Part shown: piece after piece, positions 7,270-13,238 of the stretch
Layout: each line of letters opens with the position of its first letter
How positions within the stretch are numbered: position 1 is the stretch's first letter
DNA from: Candidatus Dadabacteria bacterium
GTDB lineage: Bacteria > Desulfobacterota_D > UBA1144 > Nemesobacterales > UBA2774
Direction: 5' to 3'
Assembly (NCBI GenBank): GCA_020027805.1
Contig: JAHKKQ010000058.1
Coordinates: 1 to 16,473, forward strand
Length of the DNA stretch: 16,473 nt
Notes under the pieces: generated by a model
The model's database searches: none
What the model saw: the letters and a program-made list of their open reading frames with translations, nothing else
Told to the model about the DNA's origin: nothing
Program-made: the position numbers and the translations under genes

Positions 7270-7530
7270 ATGAAGCGAAGGAGATGGGATTCTAAAACAA
7301 AGACCAAGATAGTACTCAAAGGTTTATCTGGATGACCAGTTTCGGAGATATGCAACGAGTACGGAATACATCGGAACCAGTAATACGTCTGGTGGGATAA
7401 GTTTCTATCCGAAGCTCACACAGCGCTTGAGTCTAAAAGAGACGGTGGGGAAGTAAACCGCCTTCGTAAGAAGAATCAGGAGCTAAAGCAAATAATCGGT
7501 TCACTCACCGTAATAAGAAATGCTGAGAGA
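7270..7530 (+). pseudogene. IS3-family transposase OrfA relic with two in-frame stops
   Basis: Translation from the ATG at 7270 gives MKRRRWDSKTKTKIVLKGL, then a TGA at 7333, PVSEICNEYGIHRNQ, a TAA at 7381, YVWWDKFLSEAH, and finally VNRLRKKNQELKQIIGSLTV near 7453-7512. This is the helix-turn-helix plus leucine-zipper layout of IS3-family OrfA. A good ribosome-binding site (AAAGGAGAGGGGG) is still present. Homology fades after about 7530, where the usual LTVELKK-type ending is blurred (TVIRNAER). The neighbouring opposite-strand gene ends at 7541. The stops interrupt the DNA-binding helices, so no functional product is expected. The -1 frameshift window and orfB that should follow are missing. 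Confidence 0.85.
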
Positions 7531-7540
7531 CAGATTACTT

Positions 7541-8431
7541 TTACTCAGTCGCAAGGTCTAAAGTCCAGTATGTTTCCATTTTGCCCTTGAACTTACCTTT
7601 ATCAACCCCGACCCCGAAATCTTCATAAGAAGGACCCATTATGTTCACGCAGTGGCCGGGGGATTTGAGCCATGCGCCCATAACATCAGCCTCGAGATTG
7701 TACCCGACCGCGATATTCTCCCCCCAGAGCATCGCGTCATAGCCCTCGTTCATAAGCCTGTCCCCCGTGTCCGAGCCGTCGGAGCCCTCATGCCCGAAAA
7801 AGTTGGTCCCGGCCATATCGGTCGAGTGGCCGAGGGCGGCTGCTGCAACCCTGTCGTTCCATTTAAGCGGAGGGGCCGCGGGGAAAAACGTATCGCCGCA
7901 GTTCCTTGCTTCCGCCCGGGCTTTATTGATCAGGTCGAACATCACGACCGCTCTGCGCCCTTCACAACTTGTGAAGGCGTGTAATCTTATTTGGTCCAGG
8001 CATTCATCCATACCGAGGCTTCCATTCAGAATATCGTTCCCGTTACCGCCCCTCAATTTATCATTGCCGGCATTGCCTATTAAAGTATCGGTTCCCGGTC
8101 CCCCAAAAAGCTGATCGTTTCCAGCTCCGCCCGCGATTAAATCGTTACCCAATCCCCCGCATATCACGTCGTCGCCCCCGAGGCCCTTAATTACATCATT
8201 CCCGGCAAGTCCGAGGATTATGTCCGGACCAGGCGTACCGTTAATCATGTCATCAGCAGGCGTGCCTATGATTGTGGCTTCCAGACCGTTGCATTTGGGT
8301 TGAGCAAAAACTGAATCAGCGCATAATGCGCTCAAGGCAAGCAATAGAAATAACGAAATAATCAACTTGCTTAATCTCATGAAGATATTCATGTATCCAC
8401 AGGCCTCATATGTAGTATCGGCCCATAACAT
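7541..8431 (-). CDS. Secreted RTX-repeat / CAP (SCP-YkwD) domain protein
   Basis: The 296-residue protein has an N-terminal signal peptide: hydrophobic core about residues 22-37, likely cleavage after VFA at 41-43. Residues about 55-138 are six or more calcium-binding nonapeptides of the GGxGxDxLx type (LAGNDVI, LGGDDVI, LGNDLIAGG, AGNDQLFGG, NGNDILNG). Residues about 162-292 form a CAP domain with the typical His202 (ALGHSTDMA), His214 (FFGHEGSDGS), Glu238 (GENIAVGY) and His260 (SPGHCVNIM). Bacterial CAP proteins are extracellular and of mostly undefined function; the RTX repeats should fold on calcium outside the cell. GGAGA precedes the ATG at 8431; internal ATGs at 8392 and 8380 give more ordinary signal peptides but lack a Shine-Dalgarno sequence. 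The gene is intact and lies wholly inside the IS3-like element, opposite to the transposase relic. Confidence 0.87.
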   Translation of the reverse strand: MLWADTTYEACGYMNIFMRLSKLIISLFLLLALSALCADSVFAQPKCNGLEATIIGTPADDMINGTPGPDIILGLAGNDVIKGLGGDDVICGGLGNDLIAGGAGNDQLFGGPGTDTLIGNAGNDKLRGGNGNDILNGSLGMDECLDQIRLHAFTSCEGRRAVVMFDLINKARAEARNCGDTFFPAAPPLKWNDRVAAAALGHSTDMAGTNFFGHEGSDGSDTGDRLMNEGYDAMLWGENIAVGYNLEADVMGAWLKSPGHCVNIMGPSYEDFGVGVDKGKFKGKMETYWTLDLATE

Positions 8432-8446
8432 AATTCTCCGGTACTA

Positions 8447-8476
8447 ATTCTAATGCTCTTAAATTGTTTTTGTTGA
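8447..8476 (-). promoter_or_regulatory. Candidate promoter of the RTX-CAP gene
   Basis: On the minus strand TCAACA (8471-8476), an 18-bp spacer and TAGAAT (8447-8452) lie just upstream of GGAGA and the ATG at 8431. The leader would be under 15 nt. The -35 box matches only four of six positions, so confidence is low. If real, the passenger gene carries its own promoter inside the element. Confidence 0.35.
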
Positions 8477-8707
8477 AGAAATTACAAGCCCTTAGTATTT
8501 AGGTTTATGTCTAAATTGCTTTTCCGGCCAAATTAAACTAATGAGTATTATGCAATGTAATTTGAAATGACTTTTCTTGATTGCCGGGGCTTGCTAGAAT
8601 CGGATAAAGAGCTAAGCATGATAGGGTGTTAACTTTCAAGAGTAAAGCAATATATAAAGTTATAGGAAGTTGCCACGCTCTTTAAAATCCCAACTTAAAC
8701 CCAGCTT

Positions 8708-8727
8708 GACTAAAGGGGAGCAGTGCA
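8708..8727 (-). repeat. Right inverted repeat of the IS3-like element
   Basis: Reads TTGACTAAAGGGGAGCAGTGCA on the + strand around 8706-8727. Its reverse complement starts TGCACTGCTCCCC and so matches the left end. A subterminal AAGCTGG is also shared by both ends. It ends in CA and is followed at once by the ATCC target duplication. Confidence 0.7.
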
Positions 8728-8731
8728 ATCC
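8728..8731. repeat. Target-site duplication, right copy (ATCC)
   Basis: Direct copy of 7195-7198, immediately outside the right inverted repeat. Joining 7198 to 8732 restores a plausible pre-insertion gap of about 175 bp between the divergent hydrolase and YtfJ-like genes. Confidence 0.7.
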
Positions 8732-8787
8732 ATATCTATCGGCTGACGCCGTAAGACATTTTTTTATTATGGTGTTATGATTTAAGT

Positions 8788-9132
8788 ATGAGATTAAAAG
8801 AGTTTTTTGATTCTATTACGGATCGGCTCTACGGGGGAGCGGCGGTAAAAGCCGTTTACGGAGAGCCTATTGAGGCACAGGGGAAGACGATTATTCCGGT
8901 GGCCAAGGTCGTCTACGGCTTCGGCGGGGGATACGGGGAGACCGGGAAGGATAAGAAAGAGGGCGCTGACAAAGAAGGCGGCGGCGCGGGGGCTGGTGTA
9001 CGTGCAAAGCCCGTCGGGGTTATCGAAGTGACCGAAGAGAGCACCCGTTTCATCCCATGCTGCGACGGAAAAAAGTATGCCGTGCTTCTGGCGCTGGGTT
9101 TTATTGCAGGATTTTTTATCGGCAGAAGATGA
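8788..9132 (+). CDS. YtfJ/GerW-like protein with C-terminal membrane anchor
   Basis: The 114-residue protein contains the spore YtfJ (GerW) family core GEPIEAQGKTIIPVAKVVYGFGGGYGE at about 25-51. A low-complexity Lys/Gly spacer follows, then VRAKPVGVIEVTEEST..IPC and a C-terminal transmembrane helix (about 96-112) ending in GRR. In spore formers YtfJ is needed for germination, but homologues are common in bacteria that do not sporulate, where the role is unknown. No other sporulation gene is in the window, so a sporulation role should not be assumed. The start has no visible Shine-Dalgarno sequence. A TATGAT at 8776-8781 lies almost on top of the ATG, so a leaderless or otherwise unusual start is possible. 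The IS3-like element inserted about 60 bp upstream. Confidence 0.82.
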   Translation: MRLKEFFDSITDRLYGGAAVKAVYGEPIEAQGKTIIPVAKVVYGFGGGYGETGKDKKEGADKEGGGAGAGVRAKPVGVIEVTEESTRFIPCCDGKKYAVLLALGFIAGFFIGRR

Positions 9133-9168
9133 ATTCAGTCTACGGATTCATATCACTATCATCGCGTT

Positions 9169-9603
9169 TCATTTCATCTTCCTCTCCCCTATGATCGTAA
9201 CGATCAATTTCCTCGAGCCGCCCTGGTTACGGTGCTCGCATAGGTAGATACCCTGCCAGGCGCCGAGATTGAGCCTGCCGTCCTTCACGGGAACAGTCAC
9301 CGAGCTTCCGAGTATAGAAGCCTTTATATGAGCCGGCATGTCGTCCGGGCCTTCGAGCGTATGCTCGTAGTAAGGGGCTTCTTCCGGGACATATTCATTG
9401 AAATGGCTTTCGAAATCCTCCCTCACTTCGGGTGAGACGTTTTCGTTTATCGTGAGTGAAGCGGAGGTATGGCAGATGAATACATGCGCGACGCCGACCG
9501 GGTATTCGGATAGCTCCTTAACTTGCTCGACTATCTCGCGGGTGACGAGATGGAACCCGCGCCTTTTGGGTGAGAGCGTGATTTCTTTCTGTACGGTGTT
9601 CAT
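9169..9603 (-). CDS. yjbQ: YjbQ family (UPF0047) secondary thiamine-phosphate synthase-like protein
   Basis: At 144 residues it matches the YjbQ/UPF0047 family over its full length: VFICHTSASLTINENVSPEVREDFESHFNE at about 41-70, the YYEHTLEGPDDMPAHIKASILGSSVTVPV stretch, and LGAWQGIYLCEHR near 113-125. The conserved His and Asp/Glu residues are the likely metal-binding and active-site positions. E. coli YjbQ can replace thiamine-phosphate synthase at low efficiency; the true physiological role is not settled. It is the last gene of the minus-strand heme unit, 23 bp after the SRPBCC gene, with no clear Shine-Dalgarno sequence of its own. No thiamine gene is nearby. Confidence 0.93.
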   Translation of the reverse strand: MNTVQKEITLSPKRRGFHLVTREIVEQVKELSEYPVGVAHVFICHTSASLTINENVSPEVREDFESHFNEYVPEEAPYYEHTLEGPDDMPAHIKASILGSSVTVPVKDGRLNLGAWQGIYLCEHRNQGGSRKLIVTIIGERKMK

Positions 9604-9626
9604 ATGCGGGGCAGGGGATTTTACTC

Positions 9627-10106
9627 TCAGTCCCCTTTTTCCTCAATTACGGCTGCGCCGAGCCTCTTTGCCAGCCCTTCTGCGCCCCAGCTCATCACTA
9701 TATCGTGGTTCCGCTTGAAGAGCGGCCTCGCGAGAGGAGCTATGAGGTTCATCCAGGCTTTTGTCGTGTCCACGCTCCAGTCATACCTGGCGGTGACGTG
9801 TTCGCCCTGGTCGCTAATATTCCAGACCCCGCGGCCCGAGAGCTCTCCGCGCGCGATCCCTTCAATAACGGTCATGGGCTCGACGCGCACGGTCTCCACA
9901 TCGAACACGAGCCTGTAGGGGAGCATGCTCTTCCACGTGTAGCGGCGTATGCTGCCGACGCCGAGGTCGTCTCCCTTTTTCAGCTCCGTGACCTCTTCTA
10001 CTCCCCTCCACCATTCGGGCCACTTCTCCGAATAATAGATTTCGTTCCACACCCTTTCGAGCGGGGCTTTCACACGCCAGACCGTTATGAATTCGTACGA
10101 AGGCAT
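9627..10106 (-). CDS. SRPBCC (polyketide cyclase/START-like) protein
   Basis: The protein is about 159 residues. The N-terminal YEFITVWRVKAPLERVWNEIYYSEKWPEWW pattern is typical of the SRPBCC ligand-binding fold. The middle of the domain shows GVGSIRRYTWKSMLPYRLVFDVETVRVEP, and the C-terminal helix (about 119-153) carries LIAPLARPLFKRNHDIVMSWGAEGLAKRL. These proteins bind hydrophobic ligands in a deep cavity; the ligand is unknown. The frame stays open upstream to a TTG at 10163 that would overlap hemH by 8 bp. I chose the ATG at 10106 because the domain begins right there. Neither start has a Shine-Dalgarno sequence, so the overlapping start with translational coupling remains possible. The position directly behind hemH suggests, but does not show, a link to tetrapyrrole handling. 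Confidence 0.85.
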   Translation of the reverse strand: MPSYEFITVWRVKAPLERVWNEIYYSEKWPEWWRGVEEVTELKKGDDLGVGSIRRYTWKSMLPYRLVFDVETVRVEPMTVIEGIARGELSGRGVWNISDQGEHVTARYDWSVDTTKAWMNLIAPLARPLFKRNHDIVMSWGAEGLAKRLGAAVIEEKGD

Positions 10107-10155
10107 ATTATCGCAGTGTACATAATTAAGTACTTCTGTGTACCGGGACGCGCAC

Positions 10156-11088
10156 TCAGTCAAAGCCGAAAATCAATTTCCCGACAGCGTCTGACATCGC
10201 GTCAATAAATTTGGGGTCGTCGTTTACTGTCCTGGCGCGGAGGAGTTTTATTCCCGCTCCCTCCGCCGCTTCCTTCGCCTCGATCCCTATGTCGAAGAGT
10301 ACCTCTACGTGGTCGCAGAGGAACCCGATCGGCTGTACGATCGTATACCGTACCCCTTCATCCGCGATCTCCCGTATGACATCGCATACGTCGGGCTCGA
10401 GCCACGGGTCCTGCGGGCGTCCGCTCCTGCTCTGGTATACGAGCCTCCATCTGTCGTGCCCTAGCCTCTCTGCAATTAGACGCGCGGTGGTCGTGAGCTG
10501 CTCCACGTAGGGAGAGCTTTCCGCCATAGGAACGGGGACGCTGTGCGCGGAGAAAAGGATCATCGTGTCCTTCCTCTCCTCTGCGGGTATTTCGTCGAAG
10601 CATTCGGCTGCACGGTCGGCCAAGTCTTCGATAAAAAGAGGGTGGTCGAAGAGCGGAGCGGTGTATTCGAATTCGATCACGACGCCGGTTTCGGCCATCG
10701 CTTCGACAACGTCCATCTCGTACCTTTCCCAGCTCGCCTCGCACTGGTGTGCGGCCATTATCATGCCTATAGCCTTTTTCACCCCGCGAGAGGCCATCTC
10801 TTTGACCGTGTCCGGTATAAACGGGTGCCAGTTTCTCATTCCGACGAACACCGGAATTTTAATGCCGCTGCCGGCGAGCTTATTTTCGAGACCCTTTGCC
10901 TGCTTGTACGTGTATTCGTTAATCGGGGACCTGCCGCCTATAAGCTCGTAATGGTGGGCCACTTCATCGAGCCTCTCTTTCGGTATGGGTCTCCCCTTCG
11001 CGACGAGCTCAAGGAAAGGACGGATGTCTTCCGGTTTTTCGGGTCCCCCGTATCCAAGGAGCAGTATTCCGTAGAACTTATTCCGCAT
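10156..11088 (-). CDS. hemH: Ferrochelatase (proto- or coproporphyrin type)
   Basis: Inserts Fe2+ into a porphyrin at the end of heme synthesis. The 310-residue protein has the family landmarks in order: GILLLGYGGPEKPEDIRPFL at 7-26, HHYELIGGRSPIN at 45-57, GMRNWHPFIPDTV at 83-95, the catalytic His182 in FSAHSVPVP, YQSRSGRPQDPWLEPD at 218-233, and the metal-site region FLCDHVEVLFDIGIEA at 256-271. The N-terminal pattern (GGPE.PEDIRPFLE.V..GR.IP.ERL.EVA.HY) and the RNWHP motif resemble the actinobacterial enzymes. Several of those act on coproporphyrin III rather than protoporphyrin IX, so cpfC is an alternative name. A good Shine-Dalgarno sequence (AAGGAAGA) precedes the ATG. It lies 32 bp behind the hemD-hemE fusion and is probably co-transcribed with it. 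Confidence 0.95.
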   Translation of the reverse strand: MRNKFYGILLLGYGGPEKPEDIRPFLELVAKGRPIPKERLDEVAHHYELIGGRSPINEYTYKQAKGLENKLAGSGIKIPVFVGMRNWHPFIPDTVKEMASRGVKKAIGMIMAAHQCEASWERYEMDVVEAMAETGVVIEFEYTAPLFDHPLFIEDLADRAAECFDEIPAEERKDTMILFSAHSVPVPMAESSPYVEQLTTTARLIAERLGHDRWRLVYQSRSGRPQDPWLEPDVCDVIREIADEGVRYTIVQPIGFLCDHVEVLFDIGIEAKEAAEGAGIKLLRARTVNDDPKFIDAMSDAVGKLIFGFD

Positions 11089-11120
11089 AATATTAATCTT
11101 CCTTAATTTCGGAGATCCGA

Positions 11121-13076
11121 TTATTCCCCGGCCGGGTATTCGTGTACGGCGTCCACGAGCGCGAGCACGTTATCGACGGGCGTCCGGGGGAGTATGCCGT
11201 GCCCGAGGTTGAATATGTGTCCGGGCCTTCCCGAAGCCTTGTCCAGGATTTCCCCGGCTCTCTTCCTAATCTCGGAGTGGCCCGCGTATAGGACCACGGG
11301 GTCGAGGTTCCCCTGTACCGCTACGTCGTATCCGACACTCTTCCAGGCCGACGCCAGGTCGACCCTCCAGTCAAACCCTATGACGGAGCTTCCGCATTCC
11401 TTCATCATCTCGAGGAGCGTCGACGTTCCCGTGCCGAAATTTATCACGGGGACTCCTTTCTCGAGCGAGCCTATGAGCTTCTTCATATGCGGCAAAACGT
11501 ATTCTCTGTAATCGTCCGGCGACAGGCAGCCGACCCAGCTGTCGAAGAGCTGAACGGCGTCGGCGCCCGATGCTATCTGTCTGTTGAGGTATTTTCCGGT
11601 TGCGTCCGTCAGTTTCTCCATGAGGGTGTGCCAGGCCCCGGGGTCCCTGTACATGAGCTGCTTCGTGTTCTCGTAATTCCGCGAGCCCCCTCCCTCTATC
11701 ATATAGGATGCCACTGTGAAGGGCGCGCCCGCGAATCCGATGAGCGCCTTTTCCGGGTCGAGCGCCCGGCGAGTAATTCCGACCGCATCAAACACGAAGT
11801 CCATGGTCTCGGGCTCGAACTGCCGCAAACGGTCGACCGCGTTTCCCGAGCGGACCGGCTTTAAAATTCTGGGTCCTTCCGCTTTAGAGAATTCGAGCTC
11901 TATTCCGAGGGGCTCGATGATGAGCAGAATGTCGGAGAATATTATGGCCGCGTCGACGCTGAGCCTGTCTACGGCGCTCAGCGTAACCTCGGCCGCAAGC
12001 TCGGGCGTCTTACAGAGGTGGAGGAAAGATACCTTTGCCCGGAGCTCCCGGTACTCCCGCATGAACCTTCCGGCCTGGCGCATGAGCCATACAGGGGTGA
12101 AATCGGTCTTCTCTCTCCGGCACGCCTTCATGAACGCCGAGTTATATGTAATGCCCTTACTCGTATGATCCTTATAACCGTTCCAGATCATCCGGACGCG
12201 GTGCCAGCTGTTCGTATCCACCCCGTTTTTGTGGGCCGTCCTCTTTTTCCTGAGGAGCTCGCTCCCGCACCTCGCCATCTCGCGTATGAGGTTCCCCATC
12301 TTCGGGCTGTCGGGCTCATAATCGGCCGTGAGACCGAACCTCGCGATCGCCTCCGTCGTGGTCGGTCCTATGGAGCCTATAACCACGTCTTTAAATCCTT
12401 CTTTCAGACGGTCTTCGAGCCCCTCCTCGGATGCTATCTTGAAGAGATTGTAAATCTGCTGGGAGCTCGTGAAGAGCGAAATATCTTCATTCATAGCAGT
12501 TATCGATTTGATTGCCTCGCGGAGCGGTTTTGTATCTTCCGGCAGGTCCCACTTATAAACGGGTACGGCTGTTACGTATGCGCCCCTCTTCCTGAGCTCC
12601 TTTATGAACTCTTCGTTCGGGATACCGTACTCCTGGACGGCGACGTTTTTGCCGCTGACCTCGAGCTCGGTGTCGAGGGTCGAGAGCACGTCGCGCCATG
12701 TGTTGGGCTCGGGGACTATGATGTCGGGGGTAAGCCCGAGCTCCCTGAGAGCGGCCACGGGCTTCGGTCCGCGTGCGACTACTTTCGTTTTAGCCAGGGC
12801 TTTCGTGAATTCATCGAGAGGGTATTTTTTGGAAACGGCCTCCGCGAGTGAGCGTGTGCCGACGCCTGTCATGAGAATTACGATGTCGAATTTCCTATGG
12901 ATAAGGTTCCCGGCGAATTTGACGGCGTCCCCAGACTCCGGCAGGGGGACTTCCCTCATAGAAGGCGCTACCCTCGGCACTCCCCCGTGATAGAGTATCA
13001 GCTTCTCTATCTCCTTCGCCCTCCGGCTTTCAAACGCCGTGACCCTGAGTCCGTTGAATGAAAAATTGCTCGTCAT
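11121..13076 (-). CDS. hemDE: HemD-HemE fusion: uroporphyrinogen-III synthase / uroporphyrinogen decarboxylase
   Basis: One 651-residue frame encodes two consecutive enzymes. Residues 1 to about 270 are uroporphyrinogen-III synthase: two alternating lobes, with LRVTAFESRRAKEIEKLI near 10-27, DIVILMTGVGTRSL at 64-77, VQEYGIPN at 147-154, SLFTSSQQIYNLF at 200-212 and VVIGSIGPTTTEAI at 231-244. It cyclises hydroxymethylbilane. Residues about 312-651 are uroporphyrinogen decarboxylase: signature TPVWLMRQAGRFMREYRELR at 327-346, catalytic-type Asp382 in IFSDILLI, GFAGAPFTVASYMIEGGGS at 447-465, FDSWVG at 511-516 and His626 in FNLGHGILP. It converts uroporphyrinogen III to coproporphyrinogen III. 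The linker at about 271-311 contains ATGs (residues 296, 316), but none has a ribosome-binding site, so a true fusion is likely. The start has only a weak Shine-Dalgarno sequence. First gene of the hem unit. Confidence 0.94.
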   Translation of the reverse strand: MTSNFSFNGLRVTAFESRRAKEIEKLILYHGGVPRVAPSMREVPLPESGDAVKFAGNLIHRKFDIVILMTGVGTRSLAEAVSKKYPLDEFTKALAKTKVVARGPKPVAALRELGLTPDIIVPEPNTWRDVLSTLDTELEVSGKNVAVQEYGIPNEEFIKELRKRGAYVTAVPVYKWDLPEDTKPLREAIKSITAMNEDISLFTSSQQIYNLFKIASEEGLEDRLKEGFKDVVIGSIGPTTTEAIARFGLTADYEPDSPKMGNLIREMARCGSELLRKKRTAHKNGVDTNSWHRVRMIWNGYKDHTSKGITYNSAFMKACRREKTDFTPVWLMRQAGRFMREYRELRAKVSFLHLCKTPELAAEVTLSAVDRLSVDAAIIFSDILLIIEPLGIELEFSKAEGPRILKPVRSGNAVDRLRQFEPETMDFVFDAVGITRRALDPEKALIGFAGAPFTVASYMIEGGGSRNYENTKQLMYRDPGAWHTLMEKLTDATGKYLNRQIASGADAVQLFDSWVGCLSPDDYREYVLPHMKKLIGSLEKGVPVINFGTGTSTLLEMMKECGSSVIGFDWRVDLASAWKSVGYDVAVQGNLDPVVLYAGHSEIRKRAGEILDKASGRPGHIFNLGHGILPRTPVDNVLALVDAVHEYPAGE

Positions 13077-13135
13077 TTTAGCTGGTTATAAATATATATC
13101 TGAGTTTATCACAGGAGCGAATTCGGTCAATCACG

Positions 13136-13178
13136 AAGGAGGTCGGATCAGGGATGCTGACCGTAGCCACCTCTCCTT
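13136..13178. promoter_or_regulatory. Long imperfect stem-loop between divergent hemDE and isomerase genes
   Basis: AAGGAG (13136-13141) pairs with CTCCTT (13173-13178). Inside it, CGG-A-TCA (13144-13150) pairs with TGACCG (13158-13163) around a 7-nt loop. The outer arm touches the -35 box of the rightward promoter (13177-13182). On the minus strand the structure would fall in the hemDE upstream or leader region. It has no T-run, so it is not a standard terminator. It could be an operator or a leader structure. Confidence 0.4.
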
Positions 13179-13205
13179 GATATTAAACCCCTTATTTCAT
13201 ATAAT
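13177..13205 (+). promoter_or_regulatory. Sigma70-type promoter of the isomerase gene
   Basis: TTGATA (13177-13182), a 17-bp spacer and a perfect TATAAT (13200-13205). Initiation near 13212 gives a leader of about 27 nt containing the GGAG ribosome-binding site before the ATG at 13239. This is the best promoter match in the window. Confidence 0.75.
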
Positions 13206-13238
13206 CCCCTTTACATCAATTGACTTCGGAGACGAGAC

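Larger units (their letters stand above)
7199..8727. mobile_element. IS3-family-bounded non-autonomous element carrying an RTX-CAP gene
   Basis: The 1,529-bp block is flanked by ATCC direct repeats and has related inverted ends: TATACTGCTCCCC at the left and, read inward on the other strand, TGCACTGCTCCCC at the right. The right terminus has the TG...CA form typical of IS3-family elements. An orfA-type transposase relic begins 71 bp inside the left end, as in intact IS3-family elements, but it carries two in-frame stops. No orfB (DDE integrase) sequence is visible. The interior instead holds a complete minus-strand gene for a secreted RTX-CAP protein (7541-8431) and an AT-rich non-coding stretch up to the right end. 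Total length happens to be close to a normal IS3-family element. Movement would require a transposase supplied in trans. An alternative is that the gene entered a decayed IS by separate recombination. Confidence 0.72.
8432..8787. other. AT-rich intergenic stretch, 356 bp, no gene seen
   Basis: No coding frame of meaningful length is visible on either strand. The part up to 8727 belongs to the right side of the IS3-like element, and no remnant of orfB can be read in it. The last 56 bp (8732-8787) are host leader sequence of the YtfJ-like gene. An extended -10 box (TGC TAGAAT at 8592-8600) with TTCTTG 15 bp upstream points toward the YtfJ-like gene and could be an outward promoter, but the spacing is short. 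Confidence 0.6.

Noticed and set aside
7131..7355. 74-codon open frame on the - strand across the element's left end
   Set aside because: It spans the insertion junction and is antisense to the OrfA relic; no family resemblance or ribosome-binding site.
7333..7383. Stop-codon readthrough or recoding to make a functional OrfA
   Set aside because: Two different stops (TGA and TAA) interrupt it, no orfB follows, and IS3-family recoding is a -1 frameshift at the orfA end, not stop readthrough. Decay is simpler.
7600..8300. RTX toxin with a type I secretion system
   Set aside because: The protein is small, has a Sec-type signal peptide and a CAP domain, and no secretion ATPase or adaptor gene is nearby.
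8788..9132. Evidence that the organism forms spores
   Set aside because: YtfJ-like proteins occur widely outside spore formers, and nothing else in the window supports sporulation.
12018..12851. 277-codon open frame on the + strand
   Set aside because: It is a shadow of hemDE; the hem motifs read cleanly on the other strand.
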